From: Clostridium_AW sp963515715
GTDB lineage: Bacteria; Bacillota; Clostridia; Clostridiales; Clostridiaceae
DNA length: 64,000 nt
Direction of reading: 5' to 3'
Assembly (NCBI RefSeq): GCF_963515715.1
Contig: NZ_CAUPZS010000021.1
Span: forward strand, 1 to 64,000
Each line of letters opens with the position of its first letter. The stretch's first letter is position 1. Shown here one piece after another: positions 15,437 to 22,881 of the stretch. A program made the position numbers and the translations under genes. The notes under the pieces were generated by a model. That model did not search any database. It had not been told where the DNA came from and saw nothing but the letters and a program-made list of their open reading frames with translations.

Positions 15437-15934
15437 TTAAATTTCCTTTATCAAGGATATATTTAATGCTCTATATAAAGCTTGTACAACCACGAAAGCT
15501 ATTAAACCATCTACAATATGATGTAATATAGATCCCAATCCTACCGTTATTAAAATTTTGTCTAAAGTTATTCCAAAAGGAATTACTATAATCGCTTCTA
15601 ATATTCCATGTATAGGGGCAGTTATTATTACCATATTTCTATAAGAGACACCTTTCTTGACTAATAATCCACCGACTATTCCCACAAAAGTATGCATAAA
15701 AGCTCTTGCTGCTATATATGATCCTTTGGTTATTAGAAATCCTAAACCTGACCCTATGCCTACCATGGCTGCTGGCCCTGGTCCTAATAATATGGCTATA
15801 AATAATGGCACATGAGAAGCTAATGTAGCTGAGAATGGCCCTAATTGAATGGATAAAAAGCCGAAGGCTATGGGTATAACTACTGCTAGAGCAGTTAATA
15901 AAGCTGTGTAAGTTATTTTTTTAATACTGTTCAT
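15437..15934 (-). CDS. Putative ECF-transporter substrate-binding (S) component
   Basis: A 165-residue membrane protein with about five to six hydrophobic helices, a basic N terminus (MNSIKKITYTALLTAL) and the ALLTAL.. pattern typical of S components of energy-coupling-factor vitamin transporters. The ATG at 15934 is chosen because GGAGGTG precedes it; an upstream in-frame start lacks a ribosome site. Size and topology match S units, which bind a vitamin and work with a shared EcfA/A'/T module that is not in this window. The substrate cannot be told from the sequence. It is a single-gene unit bounded by hairpins. It could instead be an unrelated small integral membrane protein. Confidence 0.6.
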   Translation of the reverse strand: MNSIKKITYTALLTALAVVIPIAFGFLSIQLGPFSATLASHVPLFIAILLGPGPAAMVGIGSGLGFLITKGSYIAARAFMHTFVGIVGGLLVKKGVSYRNMVIITAPIHGILEAIIVIPFGITLDKILITVGLGSILHHIVDGLIAFVVVQALYRALNISLIKEI

Positions 15935-15952
15935 GAGAACACCTCCGTACAT

Positions 15953-15980
15953 ACTAATGTATATACAGTAGTATACACTC
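15953..15980. promoter_or_regulatory. Possible operator before the S-component gene
   Basis: The spacer reads TAATGTATATACAGTAGTATACACTC, with GTATATAC and GTATAC palindromes side by side about 20-45 bases before the start codon. It may be a repressor site for the vitamin regulator; no known consensus matched by eye. Confidence 0.25.
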
Positions 15981-15998
15981 ATTTAAGTTCTTTGTAAA

Positions 15999-16047
15999 GA
16001 AGAATATAGGTTCAGAATACTTTTAAAATATTCTGAACCTATATTCT
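15999..16047 (-). terminator. Long perfect hairpin after the 134-residue orphan gene
   Basis: Perfect 20-base inverted repeat (15999-16018 and 16028-16047; core ATAGGTTCAGAATA) with a nine-base loop. It follows the minus-strand gene ending at 16053 and probably terminates it, though no long U-tract follows. Confidence 0.7.
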
Positions 16048-16052
16048 TTAAA

Positions 16053-16457
16053 TTAATAACTATGTGTGTAGTTAATATTACCTTCTAATCCAATATTAAA
16101 GAATTTCCATATACCATCATCGATCTCATATCCTTTGCAATATATACTTCCAGTGTCAAAATCATATCCAACTTTGTTAAGTTCTTCACGATTCTCAGCA
16201 CAATTTCTTACTTCTTTTAAATCTTCTAGGCCCATATCTACTAATCTATCTTTATTTGTTTTTACTACTGCCCTAAATTTTGGCAAACAGCTCTCTTCTC
16301 CATCAGTGTAATATAATTCCATTATTCTCAAGCTTGTACATTCTTCTAATGTCATTTTATCCCTATATAATCCCCATCCTTGAGCTAATGCTGTACAGTC
16401 TCCTATTTTAAATATACTTTCTCCCATCATACATGAATTTACTTTAGTATTTTTCAT
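16053..16457 (-). CDS. Conserved-looking hypothetical protein, function unknown
   Basis: A 134-residue soluble protein. The ATG at 16457 is preceded by GGGAGGGG, which decides the start. It contains six Cys residues spread through the chain (for example SCMMGES, GDCTALAQGWG, EECTSLRIMEL, ESCLPKF, VRNCAEN, IYCKGYE) but no tight CxxC pair, and no signal peptide or membrane segment. The ending is rich in aromatic residues. It is a single-gene unit between the S-component gene and the V-ATPase operon. I do not recognise the family; the good ribosome site, normal codon use and flanking terminators support a real gene. Confidence 0.7.
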   Translation of the reverse strand: MKNTKVNSCMMGESIFKIGDCTALAQGWGLYRDKMTLEECTSLRIMELYYTDGEESCLPKFRAVVKTNKDRLVDMGLEDLKEVRNCAENREELNKVGYDFDTGSIYCKGYEIDDGIWKFFNIGLEGNINYTHSY

Positions 16458-16586
16458 GCTAACCCCTCCCGCATACAATTTTTTATATATTTTCTCATTG
16501 ATTTTCTTGTTGATTTTATTATATATTATTGTTAAATATTTGTCAATACATCTTGTAATAATTTTCTGAATTATTTTTTTAATTAA

Positions 16587-16619
16587 ATAGCAAAAGCCGA
16601 GAATATACTTCTCGGCTTT
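16587..16619 (-). terminator. Terminator of the V-type ATPase operon
   Basis: Perfect 11-base stem AAAGCCGAGAA / TTCTCGGCTTT (16593-16603, 16609-16619) with a five-base loop and a short T-rich tail on the minus strand, directly after the last ATPase gene. Confidence 0.85.
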
Positions 16620-16622
16620 AAA

Positions 16623-17273
16623 CTATAGACCTTCTTTTTCCTTCATCATGCTCTTAACTTTCATTAATCTAGTTAAATTACCTCTTTCATTTTCATCTAA
16701 TTTCATTACGATGTATTTTATAGTTTCTTGCAATTGAGGTATTGTCATATACTCTAGAGCATTAACTCGCCTTCTAGTCTTTTCAATCTCATCTGCCATG
16801 AGCTGGCAAGACTTTTCAACTTCAGCAAGTTCTAATAGTTTAGGTAATGTACCATATAATTTTTCTATGGCAGTATCCAATTCTCCTGAGGTGTTTACAA
16901 AACCATAAGGATATATACTGCCTTCATCTTCTTCCATCTTTCTTTTAAACTTCATTACAGGCACATTAACACTCATAATGTTTTTTCTTTCAACTTCAAG
17001 AGAAATGCTTTCTTTTGGGAAGACTATAGCCTCTTCAAGGAATTCCGATGACATTAAAGCTCTAGCCATAACAAAATCCTTTAAAGATTTTTGCAACTCT
17101 TCCTCTACGCTTTTTCTAAGTTCATTGTTATATTTTATTAAATCAATGAATCTTCTCATTAATTCATCTTGCTTATCCTTTAAAAGCTTATGTCCTCTGG
17201 TAGCCGTTACTAGCCTTTTCTTAAGCTTGGTGAGCTCCATTCTTGTTGGATTAACATTTAATCTCATAAACAA
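16623..17273 (-). CDS. ntpD: V-type ATPase subunit D (central rotor shaft)
   Basis: Subunit D forms the coiled-coil central axle that turns inside the A3B3 head and couples it to the membrane rotor. The 216-residue protein starts with the family signature NVNPTRMELTKLKKRL and consists mostly of two long helices, with the conserved RRRVNALEYMTIPQL near residues 169-183. It is the last gene of the nine-gene operon, eight bases after subunit B. Length is typical. The naming follows the Enterococcus hirae ntp operon; many genomes use atpD. Confidence 0.95.
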   Translation of the reverse strand: MFMRLNVNPTRMELTKLKKRLVTATRGHKLLKDKQDELMRRFIDLIKYNNELRKSVEEELQKSLKDFVMARALMSSEFLEEAIVFPKESISLEVERKNIMSVNVPVMKFKRKMEEDEGSIYPYGFVNTSGELDTAIEKLYGTLPKLLELAEVEKSCQLMADEIEKTRRRVNALEYMTIPQLQETIKYIVMKLDENERGNLTRLMKVKSMMKEKEGL

Positions 17274-17281
17274 TCATCCCT

Positions 17282-18667
17282 TTAATTTTCATTAGGTGTT
17301 TCAGGAAGATATTTTTCCAAATATTCATCCCTAATTCTCTTGAGCTCAGTACGAGGTAAAATAGATAACAGCTTCCATCCTAAATTTAATGTTTCTTCTA
17401 TAGTTCTATTTGCTGTAAACCCTTGTGAAACATATTCTTTTTCGAAGGCTTCAGCAAATTTTGCGTACTGCTTATCTGCATCGGAAAGGGCAGACTCTCC
17501 AAGTATAACTGCTAATTCTTTTGCTTGCTTACCCTGTGCATATCCAGCAAATAACTGGTTCATTGTGTCCGCATGGTCTTCCCTAGTTTTTCCTTTTCCT
17601 ATACCCTTATCTTTTAATCTTGATAGGGAAGGCAGAACATCTATAGGCGGCATTATGCCTTTTCTATATAGTTCTCTGCTTAAAATTATCTGACCTTCTG
17701 TAATGTAACCTGTTAAGTCTGGAATCGGATGTGTTTTATCGTCTTCCGGCATTGTAAGTATAGGTATCTGTGTTATAGAACCTTCTCTGCCTTTGATTCT
17801 TCCCGCTCTTTCATATAGAGTTGAAAGGTCTGTATATAGATATCCTGGATATCCACGTCTTCCTGGAACTTCTTTTCTTGCTGCGGAAACTTCACGCAAT
17901 GCTTCACAATAATTTGTTAGGTCAGTCATAATAACAAGTACGTGCATTCCTTTTTGATAAGCTAGGTACTCTGCTGTAGTTAAAGCCATTCTTGGTGTTG
18001 CAATTCTTTCTATAGCAGGGTCATTTGCTAAGTTCATAAACAGAACAGATCTGTCTATAGCCCCAGTTCTCGTAAAGTCATCAATAAAGAATTGAGCTTC
18101 TTCAAAAGTTATACCTATTGCAGCAAATACAACAGCGAACTTAGAATCAGAACCTAAAACCCTTGCTTGCCTTGCAATTTGAGCCGCTAACTGAGCATGT
18201 GGTAAACCTGAACCTGAGAACACAGGTAGTTTTTGCCCTCTAACTAAAGTGTTTAGTCCATCAATTGCCGAAACTCCAGTCTGAATAAATTCTGATGGAT
18301 AGTTTCTAGCCACTGGATTTATAGGCTCACCGTTAATATCCATTCTTTTTTCTGGAATTATTTTAGGACCATTATCCTTAGGTCTTCCAAGACCGTCAAA
18401 AACTCTTCCTAACATGTCTTCTGAAACACCAATTTCTAACGGTTTACCTAAAAATTTAGCCTTACTTCCTTTTAAGTTTATTCCAGCAGAACCCTCAAAT
18501 AACTGAACAAGAGCTTTATCTTCATTTATTTCCAGTACTCTACCTCTTCTGATTTCTCCAGTTTGGATTTCTATTTCAACTAGTTCATCATACTTTACAT
18601 TTTCTACTCCATCAACAACCATTAATGGTCCTACAACTTCTCTTACTGTTCTGTATTCCTTAAGCAT
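17282..18667 (-). CDS. ntpB: V-type ATPase subunit B (non-catalytic)
   Basis: Subunit B alternates with catalytic A in the hexameric head. The 461-residue protein has the RecA-like fold without a P-loop: where catalytic subunits carry GxxxxGKT, it has FSGSGLPHAQLAAQI, as expected for B. Other family marks are the FEGSAGINL beta-barrel region and PGRRGYPGYLYTDLSTLYER. It overlaps the end of subunit A by eight bases, which suggests translational coupling and a matched A:B supply. Complete. Confidence 0.96.
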   Translation of the reverse strand: MLKEYRTVREVVGPLMVVDGVENVKYDELVEIEIQTGEIRRGRVLEINEDKALVQLFEGSAGINLKGSKAKFLGKPLEIGVSEDMLGRVFDGLGRPKDNGPKIIPEKRMDINGEPINPVARNYPSEFIQTGVSAIDGLNTLVRGQKLPVFSGSGLPHAQLAAQIARQARVLGSDSKFAVVFAAIGITFEEAQFFIDDFTRTGAIDRSVLFMNLANDPAIERIATPRMALTTAEYLAYQKGMHVLVIMTDLTNYCEALREVSAARKEVPGRRGYPGYLYTDLSTLYERAGRIKGREGSITQIPILTMPEDDKTHPIPDLTGYITEGQIILSRELYRKGIMPPIDVLPSLSRLKDKGIGKGKTREDHADTMNQLFAGYAQGKQAKELAVILGESALSDADKQYAKFAEAFEKEYVSQGFTANRTIEETLNLGWKLLSILPRTELKRIRDEYLEKYLPETPNEN

Positions 18668-20438
18668 TCATTATCCCCCCTTTGCTGATAAGATCATCAA
18701 TGTCCTTTTCAAGTTCTTCAGAAACTCTATCTATATTTTCTATGCTTTCTTCAGATATATATTTAGATCTAGCTATTCTATCTCTGATTTCCATGTTTAA
18801 TATATCTTTTAGATAAACTCCAGCCTTTAGAGCTCTTGATGCCTCATCTCCAAATTTAAGAACTAATTTTAACATTTTATATTGTTTGCCTAAAGAAGCA
18901 TAAGTATCTACATCATGGAAAGCATTTTGCTGTAAATAGTCTTCTCTTATTGATTTTGCAACTTCAAGTTTCAATCTATCTTCTTCGGATAGTGCATCAA
19001 TACCAACCAACCTTACAATTTCTTCAAGGTTAGCTTCTTCTTGAAGAAGTGCCATAGCTTTTATTCTCAAATCGCTCCAATCCTGAGCAATGTTTTCATT
19101 CATCCATTCCCCTGTTTTATCAACGTACAGTGAATATGAATTTAACCAATTTATAGCTGGGAAGTGTCTTCTATACGCCAATTGAGCATCCAATCCCCAG
19201 AAAACTTTAACTATTCTAAGTGTTGCCTGAGTTACTGGTTCTGATAAGTCTCCACCTGGAGGGGAAACTGCTCCAATTGCAGTAATAGCTCCTTCTCTGC
19301 CATCTTTTCCTAGACATACAACTTTACCAGCTCTTTCATAGAAATCTGCTAATCTTGAGCCAAGGTATGCTGGATATCCTTCTTCACCAGGCATTTCCTC
19401 AAGTCTTCCTGACATTTCTCTTAAGGCTTCTGCCCAACGGGAAGTTGAGTCTGCCATTAAGGCTACAGAATATCCCATATCTCTAAAATACTCCGCTATA
19501 GCAATTCCTGTATAGATAGAAGCTTCTCTCGCTGCAACAGGCATGTTAGATGTATTAGCAATAAGTACAGTTCTCTTCATCAATGGTTCTCCAGTTTTTG
19601 GGTCCTTTAATTCTGGGAACTCATTTAAAACGTCTGTCATTTCATTACCACGTTCTCCACAGCCTATATAAACAACCATCTGAGCGTCTGCCCACTTTGC
19701 TAACTGGTGCTGTACAACAGTCTTTCCACTTCCAAAAGGACCTGGAACACAGGCAACTCCACCTTTTGTTACTGGAAAAAGCGTATCAATTACTCTTTGG
19801 CCAGTAACCATCGGTTCAACAGGGCTAAGTTTTCTAGAATAGTGTCTACCTCTTCTAACTGGCCACTTTTGCATCATGGTTAAGTCAACTGTTCCTTTTT
19901 CTGTTTCTAATTCACCAATCTTATCCACTACAGTAAAGTCACCTTCGTTTATTGAAAGTATCTTTCCTTTAACGCCATAGGGAATCATAATTTTATGTTC
20001 AATAATTGAAGTTTCTTGAACTACTCCAATTATATCTCCAGCCTCTACTTCATCACCTACATTTATAGTAGGAGTAAAGTGCCAAATTTTTTCTCTATTC
20101 AATGAAGGTACCTCAACACCTCTTGATATAAAATCTCCTGCAACTTTTTCAATTGCATCTAAAGGTCTTTGTATTCCATCGAACATTGATTCTATTAAGC
20201 CGGGACCTAATTCTACACTTAAAGGCGCTCCTGTAGTAACAACTGGAGCTCCTGGTCCAAGACCTTGTGTTTCCTCATAAACCTGGATAGAAGCTTTATC
20301 GCCTCTCATTTCTATAATTTCACCTATTAGACGTTGATCACCAACTCTTACAACGTCGAAAAGGTTAGCTTCTTCCATTCCTTCAGCCATAACTAAAGGT
20401 CCTGAAACTTTAACTACTCTTCCAGTCTTCAAGTACAC
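18660..20438 (-). CDS. ntpA: V-type ATPase catalytic subunit A
   Basis: Subunit A hydrolyses or synthesises ATP. The 592-residue protein has the P-loop GPFGSGKT at 233-240, the long non-homologous insertion (about 110-200) that separates V/A-type A subunits from F-type beta, and MADSTSRWAEALREMSGRL. The ribosome site lies in the 12-base gap after subunit F. Clostridia with this operon use it for ion pumping or ATP synthesis in addition to, or in place of, an F-type enzyme. No intein is present. Complete and typical. Confidence 0.97.
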   Translation of the reverse strand: MYLKTGRVVKVSGPLVMAEGMEEANLFDVVRVGDQRLIGEIIEMRGDKASIQVYEETQGLGPGAPVVTTGAPLSVELGPGLIESMFDGIQRPLDAIEKVAGDFISRGVEVPSLNREKIWHFTPTINVGDEVEAGDIIGVVQETSIIEHKIMIPYGVKGKILSINEGDFTVVDKIGELETEKGTVDLTMMQKWPVRRGRHYSRKLSPVEPMVTGQRVIDTLFPVTKGGVACVPGPFGSGKTVVQHQLAKWADAQMVVYIGCGERGNEMTDVLNEFPELKDPKTGEPLMKRTVLIANTSNMPVAAREASIYTGIAIAEYFRDMGYSVALMADSTSRWAEALREMSGRLEEMPGEEGYPAYLGSRLADFYERAGKVVCLGKDGREGAITAIGAVSPPGGDLSEPVTQATLRIVKVFWGLDAQLAYRRHFPAINWLNSYSLYVDKTGEWMNENIAQDWSDLRIKAMALLQEEANLEEIVRLVGIDALSEEDRLKLEVAKSIREDYLQQNAFHDVDTYASLGKQYKMLKLVLKFGDEASRALKAGVYLKDILNMEIRDRIARSKYISEESIENIDRVSEELEKDIDDLISKGGIMNA

Positions 20439-20450
20439 CTACCTACCTTC

Positions 20451-20768
20451 CTATAAAATATTCACTCCAACAGCTTTTTCAACGTTATCGCTAATTCTCT
20501 TCATTCCAATATTTAATGTTCCTTGATTGCTTGGAATGAGTATAATGGCAGGAAGCATTTCTCTATTATACCTCTCTATTGTCTCTTCTAAATCTTGTGC
20601 TACCTGTTCGGTTATAAATATAACACCATATTTTCTAGCTGCCATAGTGTCTACAGTTTTTCTTGCTTCTTCTACATCATTTACAGGATATACATCTATT
20701 CCTAGAGCTTTAAAAGCAAGTACGGAATCTTTATCTCCAACAACTCCTATCTTATACATAGACATCAC
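20451..20768 (-). CDS. ntpG: V-type ATPase subunit F (rotor)
   Basis: A small (about 103-105 residue) rotor protein that binds subunit D; named NtpG in E. hirae and F in general nomenclature. The N terminus YKIGVVGDKDSVLAFKALG and the FITEQVAQDLEETIERY segment are typical. Three start codons lie close together (GTG 20768, the ATG next to it, and ATG two codons later); I cannot decide between them. It overlaps the 3' end of subunit C by about 17 bases, in line with coupled translation in this operon. Confidence 0.92.
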   Translation of the reverse strand: MMSMYKIGVVGDKDSVLAFKALGIDVYPVNDVEEARKTVDTMAARKYGVIFITEQVAQDLEETIERYNREMLPAIILIPSNQGTLNIGMKRISDNVEKAVGVNIL

Positions 20769-21753
20769 GCAACCTTTCTCTAATAACTTCTGGTGCTATG
20801 TTATTTAATTTTCCAACCATTATTATTCTTACTGTCTTGATTTCATTTTCTTTAGCCATTATATAACCTAATAAAGGTTCTATACCAAAGCTAACATATT
20901 TAGCTTTCTTAATATAATCCATAATATAATTATCAGTTAATTTTTCAAAATAACTTATATTGCCATTATCTCCATAACTTTCAAGACCTAATCTTAATAT
21001 TTTTTCATAGGAAGTATATGAAAGCTTATTAGCTATACTATCCACAGACTCATTTTCATAACTAATCAAGTCTTTTTTTAGTATGGTTCCACCTTCTATT
21101 AAAACCTCTTCCATAAATCTTCTGCCTTTATTTTGTTTCTTCACTCTTAAAAGCGTCTTAATATTAGTCAGGTCAATAATCATTTTAAAATAACTTGATA
21201 AAAAATCATCTCCTATTTCATTAGCTCTATGGAGCATCTCCTTGTACATAAAGCCGTCTAATATAATATCTATCTTTTGAGGATCCCCGTCTTCTTCAAA
21301 GGATTTATTAACTTTTTCTATTCCTTCAATCATATAATTCGTAAGCTCTTTAAAGTTTTCATTATCAAACATTTGTTTTAACTTATTAGAATTTATTAAT
21401 CCAACAGGAATAAGTAAATGTGATAAATCTTTATTAAGAAGTTTTCCTTTTATCATAACCTTCAGATTATGATAATCGTACTTTATAGACATAATATCAA
21501 CTAATTCTTTAACAGGGGATAAGCTATACATCAATTGATATAACCTTATTAGTTCCCCTCCTAATAGTTCTTCATAATCCTCCGGTCTTTTAATACTAGA
21601 CATATAATTTGAATACTCTGTTTCTCCTAGTATTTTTAAGGCATCCTCTGCAGATGAGCTATCAATCATCCTATCTAATTTTGCTTTATCAAGGAGTTTA
21701 GTCTCAAGTACCCTAATTCTTGAAATGGCATGGGTAAACTGTAAACCTTCCAT
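20752..21753 (-). CDS. ntpC: V-type ATPase subunit C (central connector, d-type)
   Basis: Subunit C (homologous to eukaryotic d) is the funnel-shaped socket linking the D/F shaft to the membrane ring. The 333 residues are mostly helical; the N terminus THAISRIRVLETKLLDKAKLDRM and the RVKKQNKGRRFMEEVLIEGG segment fit the family. It starts 12 bases after subunit E with a GGAGG ribosome site and overlaps the subunit F gene. Sequence conservation in this family is low, but length, composition and position in the operon make the call firm. Confidence 0.93.
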   Translation of the reverse strand: MEGLQFTHAISRIRVLETKLLDKAKLDRMIDSSSAEDALKILGETEYSNYMSSIKRPEDYEELLGGELIRLYQLMYSLSPVKELVDIMSIKYDYHNLKVMIKGKLLNKDLSHLLIPVGLINSNKLKQMFDNENFKELTNYMIEGIEKVNKSFEEDGDPQKIDIILDGFMYKEMLHRANEIGDDFLSSYFKMIIDLTNIKTLLRVKKQNKGRRFMEEVLIEGGTILKKDLISYENESVDSIANKLSYTSYEKILRLGLESYGDNGNISYFEKLTDNYIMDYIKKAKYVSFGIEPLLGYIMAKENEIKTVRIIMVGKLNNIAPEVIRERLRDVYV

Positions 21754-21765
21754 TTAACTAACCTC

Positions 21766-22362
21766 CTAACCAAATACCGTTTCTATTATACTAGGCTCTA
21801 GTTCATCCTTTATTGATAAAATCAATGCTTCAAAGGTATTATTTATCTCAATACCATTTTTGTAGAGTATAAATCCACCTTTAAAATCTCTTCTTTCTTC
21901 ACTAATTTTTATTTCACCAGTTTTACCTTTTTTAATTAATTCTTCATTTATTTTATTTATAAAATCATTATTAATAAGGCTTTCTGTATTTGATAGAATA
22001 ATTTCTTCATCTCCGTCAATACTTAATGATAATAAACTGTTTTTAACAAAGTTTAAGTATTTATCTTCAGGTAATCTTCCTAATTTTTCTAAAGTTTTAT
22101 TGTATATTTTCTCGATTACCTCTTGCTTTGTTTCTAATTTTTTATTTCTTACTTGGAGATGGGCATTAGAAATTATTCTTTCTTTTTTGCTAACGCTCTC
22201 TAACTCCGATTTTTTTAATATCTCTTCTTTTTTTATATTTGCATCATTAATTTTTCCATTGATTATTTTTATTTCTTCTTCCTTAGCACCCTTAATAATC
22301 TGATTGGCTTTTTCCTCAGCTTCTCTTATTATTCTTGCTGTCATGTTATCTAAACTAGACAT
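21766..22362 (-). CDS. ntpE: V-type ATPase subunit E (peripheral stalk)
   Basis: A 198-residue peripheral stalk subunit. The N-terminal half is one long charged helix (ARIIREAEEKANQIIKGAKE) that pairs with the subunit G/H helix; the C-terminal half is the globular domain that holds the top of the head. The ATG at 22362 is chosen because a GGAGTGG ribosome site precedes it; an earlier in-frame codon has none. It lies between subunits K and C as in the E. hirae operon. Together with NtpF it acts as the stator. Confidence 0.92.
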   Translation of the reverse strand: MSSLDNMTARIIREAEEKANQIIKGAKEEEIKIINGKINDANIKKEEILKKSELESVSKKERIISNAHLQVRNKKLETKQEVIEKIYNKTLEKLGRLPEDKYLNFVKNSLLSLSIDGDEEIILSNTESLINNDFINKINEELIKKGKTGEIKISEERRDFKGGFILYKNGIEINNTFEALILSIKDELEPSIIETVFG

Positions 22363-22396
22363 ATATTCCACTCCCTTAACCAATATTTTTCAGGGA

Positions 22397-22867
22397 TTAT
22401 CTCAACATCAATACTGACATAACGAATCCTAAAAGAGCATAAGTTTCAACCATAACTGTAAGAACTATACCCTTAGTATTGTGTTCTGGTTTCTTAGCAA
22501 GTATAGCTACTGCTGATGCAGCTGTTTTAGCCTGGGAAATTGCTGATTTCCAGCCTACAAAAGCAACCGGTAAACATGCAAGCATTACTCCAAATCCAGC
22601 ACCTAAATCTAAACCTGGTGTTATCTTACCTAAAGCCATAAATGCGATAACGAATCCATATAATCCCTGTGTACCAGGAAGCAATTCCAATATAAGAGCC
22701 TTACCAAACTTCTCTGGCTCCTCAGTAAGTAATCCTGAAGCAGCTTCACCAACTAAGCCAACCCCTTTTGCTGAACCAATTCCTGGCAATATAGTAGCTA
22801 GTGCTACTCCTAATGCTGCCAATACCATTCCACCATTTTCTAAAAAGAAACTAAAAAAAGTATTCAT
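22397..22867 (-). CDS. ntpK: V-type ATPase subunit K (membrane rotor ring)
   Basis: A 156-residue proteolipid with four membrane helices (two tandem hairpins). Repeat one carries GGMVLAALGVALATILPGIGSA-type small residues and LLPGTQG; repeat two carries the ion-binding Glu in MVETYALLGF. With the start at ATG 22867 (GAGGAGG upstream), L63, T66, Q67, Q112 and E141 correspond to the five Na+ ligands L61, T64, Q65, Q110 and E139 of Enterococcus hirae NtpK, all at a constant offset of +2. This predicts a Na+-translocating enzyme. An extra Glu (E61) lies two residues before L63 where the E. hirae protein has Gln. Ion specificity is inference from the ligand set. Confidence 0.95.
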   Translation of the reverse strand: MNTFFSFFLENGGMVLAALGVALATILPGIGSAKGVGLVGEAASGLLTEEPEKFGKALILELLPGTQGLYGFVIAFMALGKITPGLDLGAGFGVMLACLPVAFVGWKSAISQAKTAASAVAILAKKPEHNTKGIVLTVMVETYALLGFVMSVLMLR

Positions 22868-22881
22868 AATAAAATTCCTCC

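Noticed and set aside
22397..22867. Second ion-binding carboxylate in the K subunit (E61) giving a doubled ion/ATP ratio
   Set aside because: When the hairpins are aligned on their GFVIAF/GFVMSV ends, the Glu of repeat two matches a Gly in repeat one; E61 lies elsewhere, so it is not the equivalent ligand.
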